Assembly (NCBI GenBank): GCA_023451265.1
Contig: JAEYAG010000179.1
Location: 1 to 5,926 of the forward strand
Direction: 5' to 3'
DNA: 5,926 bases
Source: Actinomycetes bacterium
GTDB lineage: Bacteria; Actinomycetota; Actinomycetes; Actinomycetales; Microbacteriaceae
Under the pieces are notes generated by a model. It saw only the letters and a list, made by a program, of their open reading frames with translations. It searched no databases and was not told the origin of the DNA. Positions 1 through 5,774 of the stretch are shown here, in pieces. A program made the position numbers and the translations under genes. How positions within the stretch are numbered: the first letter of the stretch is position 1; each line of letters begins with the position of its first letter.

Positions 1-1419
1 GGCGGGGCCTTCCGGGCCCGCGGGTGCCGGGGCTTCGGGGCCCGCCGGGTCGGCGGGTGCCGCGTCGGCGGGGTCCTTGGCGGCCTGCGCGAGCAGTTCG
101 TCCAGGGCCTCGTCGAACGCGTCGCGCGCGGGCTCCTCGCCGCGGGCGCGGGCCTGGAGCCGAGCGATGAGCGCCTGCGGGTCGTCGATGTCCTCCGCCG
201 CCGGCATGAGGTCGGGGTAGTCCCACAGGCTGTCGCGCGCCTCGATGCCCACGGCATCGGTCACCGCGCGCCACATGGCCGCGGCCTCGCGCAGGCGCCG
301 CGGGCGCAGCTCGAGTCCGACGAGCGAGGCCATCGCCTGCTCAGCAGGGCCGCCGACCGCGCGCCGCCGCCGCACCGCTTCGGCGATCTTCGCCGACGCG
401 GGCAGGCGCCCGGTCGCGTCGCTGGTCACGACGTCGACCCAGCCTTCGACCGTGGCGAGGAGGTTCTCCAGGCGGGTCAGGGCGGCATCCTGCGCGGGCG
501 TGCGCTGCGGCAGCAGGGCGCCGGACTCTATCGCGGCCTTCAGTTCCTCGGGGGAGGACGGGTCGAAGCGCGACGCGAGCTCCTCGAGAGCGCCCGTGTC
601 GACGTGGATGCCGCGGGCGAACTCCGTCACTTGCGAGATGACGTGCAGGCGCAGCCAACGGGCGTGACGGAACAGGCGTGCGTGGGCGAGCTCGCGGGTG
701 CCGAGGTACAGCGCGAGCTGGTCGTCGGTCACGTCGAGGTCGCGAGAGAAGTCGGCGAAGTTCTGCGGCAGGATCGCCGCGACACCGTCGGGCATGACCG
801 GAATGCCGACGTCGCCGCCGGAGACCACCTCGAGTGACAGCCGCCCGATGACGCCGCCGAGCTGCGCCGCGAACAGCGAGCCGCCGACGCGCCGCATGAA
901 GGTTCCGGCGCCGGCGACCAGCTGACGCATCTCCTCCGGCGTCTGCTCGTCGAGGGCAGAGGTGAGCGCCCCGGCGATGGAGTCGGCGACCGGCTCGGCG
1001 AGCTCCTGCCACACCGGCAGCGTCTGCTCCACCCACTGGCCGCGGGTCATCGCCTGCGGCGCGGCGGCGAGGTCGGAGATCGTGGTGGCCTCGCTCAGCC
1101 AGAGGGTCGCGAGCGAGAACGCCTGGTCGAAGTCGTGCTTGGCGCCGGTGGTGATGCCGAGCCCGTCCTTGTTGGCCAGGTGCAGCGCCTGGGTCTTCGC
1201 GGCGCTCCAGTCGATCCCGTCGCCCGCGCCGGCGCCGCTGGTGAAGGCGTGCTGCAGCTGGGCCATGATCTGCTGCAGCATCGCCGGGTCCACGCCCATG
1301 CGGGACAGTCCCTCCAACTGAGCGGGGTCGAAGCCCGCCGCGCCGCCGCCGAGCAGATTGCGCAGCAGCTCCTGGAACTCGTCGTCTCCGGAACGGTCGG
1401 GGCCGTCGTCATCGGTCAT
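1..1419 (-). CDS. DUF2342 family putative zinc-dependent metallopeptidase (zincin-like), 3' end outside window
   Basis: Minus-strand reading frame beginning MTDDDGPDRSGDDEFQELLR at the ATG complementary to 1417-1419 and open to the left edge: 473 codons with no stop. Start choice: GAAAGG lies 8 nt upstream (1428-1433) and no earlier start fits as well. Family marks seen: an acidic N-terminus; a Gly-rich stretch with GSLFAAQLGGVIGRLS (about 179-195); RELAHARLF with E243 and H246; VEGWVDVV (about 324-331); then GGPAEQAMASLVGLELRPRR (356-375) and WDYPDLMP (399-406), a C-terminal signature I associate with DUF2342/Zincin_2 proteins. The last ~25 visible residues are a Pro/Ala/Glu/Gly tail, so the stop is probably just outside. 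The family is annotated as putative zinc hydrolase; no substrate is established to my knowledge. R242 stands where an HExxH zincin would have its first His. No signal peptide or membrane segment, so probably cytoplasmic. Divergent from the YlbL-type gene. Family call secure, activity uncertain. Confidence 0.9.
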   Translation of the reverse strand, partial: MTDDDGPDRSGDDEFQELLRNLLGGGAAGFDPAQLEGLSRMGVDPAMLQQIMAQLQHAFTSGAGAGDGIDWSAAKTQALHLANKDGLGITTGAKHDFDQAFSLATLWLSEATTISDLAAAPQAMTRGQWVEQTLPVWQELAEPVADSIAGALTSALDEQTPEEMRQLVAGAGTFMRRVGGSLFAAQLGGVIGRLSLEVVSGGDVGIPVMPDGVAAILPQNFADFSRDLDVTDDQLALYLGTRELAHARLFRHARWLRLHVISQVTEFARGIHVDTGALEELASRFDPSSPEELKAAIESGALLPQRTPAQDAALTRLENLLATVEGWVDVVTSDATGRLPASAKIAEAVRRRRAVGGPAEQAMASLVGLELRPRRLREAAAMWRAVTDAVGIEARDSLWDYPDLMPAAEDIDDPQALIARLQARARGEEPARDAFDEALDELLAQAAKDPADAAPADPAGPEAPAPAGPEGPA

Positions 1420-1427
1420 GTCAGGCG

Positions 1428-1433
1428 CCTTTC
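1428..1433 (-). promoter_or_regulatory. Ribosome binding site of the DUF2342 gene
   Basis: On the minus strand this reads GAAAGG, 8 nt before the ATG at 1417-1419. It supports that start over internal ATGs. Confidence 0.6.
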
Positions 1434-1456
1434 AGCGGGCGGTTCTCGTCCCGTCC

Positions 1457-1463
1457 TACGCTA
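1457..1463. promoter_or_regulatory. Candidate overlapping divergent -10 elements
   Basis: The 7-bp core TACGCTA contains TACGCT on the plus strand (1457-1462) and TAGCGT on the minus strand (complement of 1463-1458). Both match the loose TAnnnT -10 pattern of actinobacterial housekeeping promoters. Initiation would fall near 1469 for the plus gene (leader of about 86 nt) and near 1451 for the minus gene (leader of about 32 nt). I see no convincing -35 hexamer at 16-18 bp on either strand, so this is tentative. Simultaneous use of both would be mutually exclusive because the elements overlap. Confidence 0.3.
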
Positions 1464-1520
1464 GTCGCAGCACTTCCCCGCACGGCCGCCGAGGCCCGCC
1501 ACGGAGGATGTCGCGTGTAC

Positions 1521-1540
1521 GCCGATCGCGAACGATCGGC
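1521..1540 (+). promoter_or_regulatory. Perfect 8-bp inverted repeat (hairpin or operator) just before the YlbL-type ribosome binding site
   Basis: GCCGATCG (1521-1528), a 4-nt spacer CGAA, and CGATCGGC (1533-1540) form a perfect dyad. In RNA it would be an 8-bp stem with a tetraloop ending one nucleotide before the Shine-Dalgarno sequence at 1542-1548. It could be a protein-binding operator, or a leader hairpin affecting ribosome access or mRNA stability. There is no U-tract after it, so it is not a standard terminator. The structure is directly seen; the role is inference. Confidence 0.5.
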
Positions 1541-1541
1541 C

Positions 1542-1548
1542 GGAAAGG
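1542..1548 (+). promoter_or_regulatory. Ribosome binding site of the YlbL-type protease gene
   Basis: GGAAAGG with a 6-nt spacer to the GTG at 1555. This decides in favour of the GTG start over the internal ATG at residue 18, which would give a shorter protein and has no comparable purine-rich site at the right distance. Confidence 0.7.
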
Positions 1549-1554
1549 TCTGAC

Positions 1555-2673
1555 GTGGCATTGTTCGACGAGAACACGACGATCGTGCCCGCGCGTCGCG
1601 CGCCCATGAGTCGGACGACGCTCATCGGCGTCTGGTCGCTCGCGGTCGCGCTCGTGGCGCTGCTGGCGCTCACGCTCATCCCGACGTCGTTCGTCATCCA
1701 GCGCCCCGGCCCGGTGTTCAACACCCTCGGCACCTCCACCGACGCCGCCGGCGACGAGGTGCCGCTGATCTCGGTGTCCGGCGCCGAGACGTTCCCCACG
1801 TCCGGCTCGCTCGACCTGCTGACGGTGCAGGTCGTCGGCAACCGCGACCGGACGCCGTCGTGGTTCGAGCTGGCCCTGGCGTGGTTCGATCCGTCGAAGG
1901 CGGTCATCCCGATCGATCAGGTGTTCCCGCAGGGGCAGAGCACCGAGGACCGCAACCAGGAGAGCGCCGTCATGATGGTCGACTCCCAGAAGGAGGCGAC
2001 GGCGGCGGCGCTGACCGAACTGGGCTACGACGTCAAGCCGATGGTCCGCGTCTACTCGCTGACCGACGACTCCGCCGCGCAGGGCGTCCTGGAGCCCGAT
2101 GACGTGATCCGCGCCGCCGACGGGCAGGCCATCACCGAGACCGATGAGCTGCGGGCGATCATCAACGATGCCGACGGGGCGCCGGTCGAGCTCACGATCG
2201 ATCGCGACGGTCAGACGCTCACCGAGAGCGTCACCCCGAAGCAGGCCACCGTCGACGGCGCGACGACGTGGCTCATCGGCATCACGACGCTCCACGACTA
2301 CGACTTCCCGATCGATGTCACCATCCAGCTCGACAACGTCGGCGGACCAAGCGCGGGCATGATGTTCGCGCTCGGCATCATCGACACCCTGAGCGACGGC
2401 GACCTCAACGGGGGTGAGCAGGTCGCCGGAACCGGCACGATCGACTCCTCGGGAACGGTCGGGCCGATCGGCGGCATCCGGCAGAAGATGTACGGCGCGA
2501 AGGATGCCGGTGCCACGTGGTTCCTCGCCCCCCAGGACAACTGCGACGAGGTCGTCGGCCACATCCCCGCCGGGCTGCGCGTGTTCTCGGTCGCCACCCT
2601 CGACGACGCGCTCGATGCGCTCGCGGCCATCCGCGGCGACGACGACCCGGACGCGCTGCCCACCTGCGAGTAG
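1555..2673 (+). CDS. YlbL/DdcP-type membrane-anchored PDZ and Lon-like serine protease
   Basis: 372 residues, GTG start. Order: short basic cytoplasmic N-terminus; one membrane anchor (about 22-45), placing the rest outside the membrane; the family stretch YVIQ-like FVIQRPGPVFNTLG (46-59); a PDZ domain around 155-225 (ending near the LTIDRDGQ strand); and a C-terminal Lon-type protease domain (about 250-355). The catalytic dyad is visible: S266 in GGPSAGMMFALGI and K311 in GGIRQKMYGAKDAGA, 45 residues apart as expected for Lon proteases. There is no AAA+ ATPase domain, so ATP-independent substrate handling is likely. Bacillus YlbL (DdcP) degrades a membrane division inhibitor during recovery from DNA damage; whether this applies here is unknown. 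The only two cysteines, C330 and C371, would both be extracytoplasmic. The gene is 41 bp upstream of the UPF0182 gene on the same strand and divergent from the DUF2342 gene. Length and motifs are complete; an intact gene. Confidence 0.93.
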   Translation: MALFDENTTIVPARRAPMSRTTLIGVWSLAVALVALLALTLIPTSFVIQRPGPVFNTLGTSTDAAGDEVPLISVSGAETFPTSGSLDLLTVQVVGNRDRTPSWFELALAWFDPSKAVIPIDQVFPQGQSTEDRNQESAVMMVDSQKEATAAALTELGYDVKPMVRVYSLTDDSAAQGVLEPDDVIRAADGQAITETDELRAIINDADGAPVELTIDRDGQTLTESVTPKQATVDGATTWLIGITTLHDYDFPIDVTIQLDNVGGPSAGMMFALGIIDTLSDGDLNGGEQVAGTGTIDSSGTVGPIGGIRQKMYGAKDAGATWFLAPQDNCDEVVGHIPAGLRVFSVATLDDALDALAAIRGDDDPDALPTCE

Positions 2674-2702
2674 CCACAGCATCCGCCCAGAGTCGGCCCG
2701 CC

Positions 2703-2708
2703 TAGGAT
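2703..2708 (+). promoter_or_regulatory. Candidate -10 element (TAGGAT) for leaderless transcription of the UPF0182 gene
   Basis: TAGGAT ends 6 nt before the GTG at 2715, so a transcript starting at the usual distance would begin at or next to the first base of the start codon. The purine run GGAGGG between them directly abuts the GTG with no spacer and so is poorly placed as a Shine-Dalgarno site. Both facts favour a leaderless mRNA, which is common in actinobacteria. No clear -35 is seen around 2679-2685. Read-through from the YlbL-type gene remains possible, since no terminator separates them. Confidence 0.5.
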
Positions 2709-2714
2709 GGAGGG

Positions 2715-5621
2715 GTGACCACGACCTCAGCGCCGAACCAGGCCACGCCCAATCCCCTCCGCCGCGCGATCGCGATCACCCTCGCCGTCATCGCCGCCAT
2801 CGTGGTGGGCTTCTTCGTCTTCGCGAGCCTCTACGCCGACTGGCTGTGGTTCGACCAGCTGGGCTTCTCGAGCGTGCTGTGGACGCAGTGGACCGCTCGC
2901 GTGGTGATGTTCGTCATCGGCTTCCTCGCGATGGCCGTCCCGGTGTTCGTGGCGATCCAGCTCGCTTACCGGCTGCGTCCGGTCTACGCGCGGCTGACGT
3001 CGCAGCTCGACCACTACCAGGAGGTCGTCGAGCCGCTCCGTCGCCTGGCCATGTGGGGCATCCCGGTCTTCTTCGGGTTCTTCGCCGGCTTCGCCGCATC
3101 GGCGCAGTGGGAGACCGTGTGGCTGTGGGCCAACCGCGTGAACACGGGCGTGTCGGACCCCCAGTTCCAGATGGACACCGGCTTCTACCTGTTCTCGCTG
3201 CCGTTCTTCACGACGGTGCTCGGCTTCGCGTCGGCGGTGCTCCTGGTCTGCCTCATCGTGACGGCGCTGGTGGCCTACCTGTACGGCTCGGTGCGCGTCG
3301 GACAGCGCGAGCTGCGCATCTCCAAGGCCGCCCGCATCCAGCTCGCGGTACTCGCGGGACTGTACCTGCTCGTGCAGGCGGTGAGCCTGTGGGTCGACCG
3401 CTACAAGACCCTCACCTCGCAGGGCGACCGGATCACCGGCGCCAGCTACGTCGATGACCACGCCATCATCCCGGGCCTGACGATCCTCGCGATCGCAGCC
3501 GTGATCGTCGCGGCGCTCTTCTTCGTCACCGCGATCGTCGGCCGCTGGCGCTTCCCGCTGATCGGTACGGGCCTGCTCATCATCTCCTCGCTGATCGTCA
3601 CCGTCGCCTACCCGTGGGTGCTGTTCAACGTCTCGGTGCGCCCCAACCAGGAGACGCTGGAGAGCCCCTACTACCAGCGCAACATCGACGCCACGAAGGC
3701 CGCGTACGGCATCAACGGCCTGGAGAAGAACGACTTCCAGGCGGTCACCGACGTCGAGCCGGGGCAGCTGCGGGCGGATGCCGAGACCACGGCATCCATT
3801 CGCATCATGGACCCCGCGATCATCTCGCCGACCGTGCGGCAGCTCGAGCAGTACCGGGCGTACTACAAGTTCACCGACCCGCTCGACGTCGACCGCTACC
3901 AGATCGACGGGCAGAGCCAGGACACCGTCGTCTCGGTGCGCGAGCTGAACATGGACGAGCTCGGGCAGGCGGCGTCGTGGTACAACACGACCCTCGTCTA
4001 CACGCACGGCTACGGCATGGTCGCCGCCAAGGGCAACGAGCGCACCGCCGACGGCAACCCCGTCTTCGTCGAGCGCGGCATCCCCACCACCGGCGCTCTG
4101 ACGACGGGGGAGGAGTACGAGCCGCGGGTCTACTTCGGCGAGTCCTCGCCGACGTACTCGATCGTCGGCGCCCCTGAGGGCCGCGACTCGATCGAGCTGG
4201 ACTACCCGCGCGGCACCGACGGCGGTGCGCGCACCACCAACACCTTCTCCGGCAACGGCGGGCCGAACATCGGCGACCCGTTCAACCGGCTGATCTACTC
4301 GCTGAAGTTCCAGTCCACCGACATCCTCTTCTCCGACGCGATCAACGAGGAGTCGCAGATCCTCTACGACCGGAGCCCCGTCGAGCGCGTGCAGAAGGTC
4401 GCGCCGTACCTCGAGCTCGACAACGACCCGTACCCGTCGGTCGTCGACGGCCGGATCGTGTGGATCATCGACGGCTACACGCTGAGCGCGGACTACCCGT
4501 ACTCGCAGGTCGTGAGCCTGCGCGACGCGATCAGCGACACCACCAACACGACGCCGCGCGTCGCACTGGACGACGTCAACTACATCCGCAACTCCGTCAA
4601 GGCGACCGTGGATGCCTACGACGGCTCGGTGACGCTGTACGCGTGGGACGAGACCGACCCGCTGCTGCAGGCGTGGCAGAAGGTGTACCCGTCGACGCTC
4701 AAGCCGATCTCGGACATGAGCGGTGACCTCATGAGCCACGTGCGCTACCCGACCGACCTGTTCAAGGTGCAGCGCGCCATGCTCGGCACCTACCACGTCG
4801 ACGACGCGCAGTCGTTCTACCAGCGCGACAACGCCTGGAAGACGCCGGACGACCCGACTCAGACGAACCCCGTGCTGCAGCCGCCGTACTACCTGACGAT
4901 GCAGATGCCCGATCAGGATGCGCCCAGCTACTCGATGTTCACGACGTTCATCCCGGGCGGTGACGACACGCGCAACGTCCTCATGGGCTACCTCTCGGTG
5001 GACTCGGATGCCGGGGCCGAAGCCGGTACGAAGAACGAGAACTACGGCAAGCTCCGCATGCTCGAGATCAACGCCGAGACGCCCGTACCCGGCCCCGGTC
5101 AGGTGCAGAACACCTTCAACGCCGACCCGGCGGTCTCCGCGTTCATCAACATCCTCAAGCAGGGCCAGTCGCAGGTGCTCAACGGCAACCTGCTGACCCT
5201 GCCGGTCGGCGGTGGCCTGCTGTACGTGCAGCCGGTGTTCGTGCAGTCGTCGGGCTCGACGAAGCTGCCGACGCTGCAGAAGGTGCTGGTGGGCTTCGGT
5301 GACCAGATCGCGTTCGAAGACACCCTGCAGGACGCGCTCGACGTGCTCTTCGGCGGCGACTCCGGCGCGAACGCGGGGGACGGCGGCACCGACGTCACCC
5401 CGACGCCGGCCCCGACCGAGACCGGCGAGCCGGATGACGGCGGAACCACCGGCGGCGGCACCGGCACGGACGTCGCGTTCCAGGCGGCGCTGCAGGAGGC
5501 GCAGCAGGCGATGCTCGACCGCCAGGCGGCGCTGGCGGCGGGCGACTGGACGAAGTACGGCGAGGCCGACGCCCGGCTGACCGCCGCCGTCGAGCAGCTG
5601 CTGCAGCTGAGCGGCGACTGA
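2715..5621 (+). CDS. UPF0182 family large integral membrane protein
   Basis: 968 residues, GTG start; no other start lies before the first membrane segment. Seven hydrophobic segments at about 17-38, 62-85, 104-121, 164-189, 206-226, 249-274 and 282-303. Basic residues cluster in the loops at 86-104, 190-205 and 275-281, giving N-inside topology and putting residues 304-968 outside the membrane. Family stretches seen include WLWFDQLGF (43-51), YTHGYG (429-434), IVGAPEGRDSIELDYPRGT, GGPNIGDPFNRLIYSLKF, WIIDGYT (583-589) and VDAYDGSVTLYAWD. A low-complexity Gly/Thr/Pro/Asp linker (about 880-921) leads to a C-terminal helical segment (922-968). The family (M. tuberculosis has Rv0064 and Rv3193c) is widespread in actinobacteria, and I know of no established biochemical function. 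Neighbouring the membrane protease, it could be a partner or substrate; that is inference. Length agrees with the family; no frameshift seen. Confidence 0.95.
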   Translation: MTTTSAPNQATPNPLRRAIAITLAVIAAIVVGFFVFASLYADWLWFDQLGFSSVLWTQWTARVVMFVIGFLAMAVPVFVAIQLAYRLRPVYARLTSQLDHYQEVVEPLRRLAMWGIPVFFGFFAGFAASAQWETVWLWANRVNTGVSDPQFQMDTGFYLFSLPFFTTVLGFASAVLLVCLIVTALVAYLYGSVRVGQRELRISKAARIQLAVLAGLYLLVQAVSLWVDRYKTLTSQGDRITGASYVDDHAIIPGLTILAIAAVIVAALFFVTAIVGRWRFPLIGTGLLIISSLIVTVAYPWVLFNVSVRPNQETLESPYYQRNIDATKAAYGINGLEKNDFQAVTDVEPGQLRADAETTASIRIMDPAIISPTVRQLEQYRAYYKFTDPLDVDRYQIDGQSQDTVVSVRELNMDELGQAASWYNTTLVYTHGYGMVAAKGNERTADGNPVFVERGIPTTGALTTGEEYEPRVYFGESSPTYSIVGAPEGRDSIELDYPRGTDGGARTTNTFSGNGGPNIGDPFNRLIYSLKFQSTDILFSDAINEESQILYDRSPVERVQKVAPYLELDNDPYPSVVDGRIVWIIDGYTLSADYPYSQVVSLRDAISDTTNTTPRVALDDVNYIRNSVKATVDAYDGSVTLYAWDETDPLLQAWQKVYPSTLKPISDMSGDLMSHVRYPTDLFKVQRAMLGTYHVDDAQSFYQRDNAWKTPDDPTQTNPVLQPPYYLTMQMPDQDAPSYSMFTTFIPGGDDTRNVLMGYLSVDSDAGAEAGTKNENYGKLRMLEINAETPVPGPGQVQNTFNADPAVSAFINILKQGQSQVLNGNLLTLPVGGGLLYVQPVFVQSSGSTKLPTLQKVLVGFGDQIAFEDTLQDALDVLFGGDSGANAGDGGTDVTPTPAPTETGEPDDGGTTGGGTGTDVAFQAALQEAQQAMLDRQAALAAGDWTKYGEADARLTAAVEQLLQLSGD

Positions 5622-5638
5622 CCCGCAGGCGGCGCGCG

Positions 5639-5663
5639 CCGGCCCGCTCATCGAGCGGGCCGG
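5639..5663 (+). terminator. Strong hairpin, probable terminator of the UPF0182 gene
   Basis: An 11-bp perfect stem (CCGGCCCGCTC at 5639-5649 and GAGCGGGCCGG at 5653-5663) with a 3-nt ATC loop begins 17 nt after the stop codon. It is followed only by TTCTC, a weak U-tract, as is common for actinobacterial terminators. Because the stem is symmetrical it could also stop transcription arriving from the minus-strand gene at the right edge. Confidence 0.7.
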
Positions 5664-5680
5664 TTCTCGCCGAGCGGGCC
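5652..5680. repeat. 10-bp direct repeat, 19-bp period, overlapping the terminator
   Basis: CGAGCGGGCC occurs at 5652-5661 and again at 5671-5680. The first copy is part of the right arm of the terminator stem. The second can also pair over 9 bp with the left arm (5641-5649) and lies partly in a 12-bp perfect palindrome AGCGGGCCCGCT (5673-5684). Confidence 0.6.
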
Positions 5681-5696
5681 CGCTACGGCGGGCGGG

Positions 5697-5729
5697 AACG
5701 GGCGCACTCGACGGCAACGGGCGCACTCG
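5697..5729. repeat. 14-bp direct repeat, 19-bp period
   Basis: AACGGGCGCACTCG occurs at 5697-5710 and 5716-5729, separated by ACGGC. It lies in the non-coding gap between the convergent genes. It has the look of a short intergenic tandem repeat; I see no coding explanation for it and no further copy in the window. Confidence 0.7.
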
Positions 5730-5734
5730 GCGTG

Positions 5735-5749
5735 ACGCCGCGGCGGCGT
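5735..5749 (-). terminator. Weak hairpin, possible terminator of the right-edge minus-strand gene
   Basis: ACGCCG (5735-5740) and CGGCGT (5744-5749) form a 6-bp stem with a 3-nt loop, 25 nt beyond the stop codon of the minus-strand gene. No T-rich tract follows on that strand, and short GC palindromes are common at this base composition, so this is a weak call. Confidence 0.2.
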
Positions 5750-5774
5750 GTGCGGCGAGGGCGGTGCGGCGGGG

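Noticed and set aside
1521..1540. The dyad at 1521-1540 as an intrinsic terminator
   Set aside because: No T-rich tract follows; it lies in front of the ribosome binding site of the gene it would block.
1606..1608. ATG at residue 18 as alternative start of the YlbL-type protein
   Set aside because: The GTG at 1555 has GGAAAGG at 6 nt, and the MALFD beginning looks like that of related proteins; the internal ATG has no good site upstream.
1508..1609. Possible small upstream ORF (33 codons, ATG after GGAGG) overlapping the start of the protease gene
   Set aside because: The GGAGG directly touches the ATG with no spacer, and the product is Arg-rich with shadow-frame composition. The in-frame GTG at 1555 has a properly spaced site.
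1456..2682. A 408-codon open frame on the minus strand opposite the YlbL-type gene
   Set aside because: Same kind of shadow: composition of Arg/Asp/Gly/Val repeats and no recognisable domain, while the plus strand holds a complete PDZ-Lon protein.
2414..3457. A 347-codon plus-strand frame bridging the protease and UPF0182 genes
   Set aside because: It overlaps both well-supported genes in another frame and is Arg/Pro/Ser-rich; it is a composition artefact, not a fusion.
2727..5726. A 999-codon open frame on the minus strand covering nearly the whole UPF0182 gene
   Set aside because: It is rich in Arg, Val, Asp and His with no domain pattern, while the plus-strand frame carries membrane segments and family motifs. 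Long antisense frames are expected where third positions are almost always G or C.
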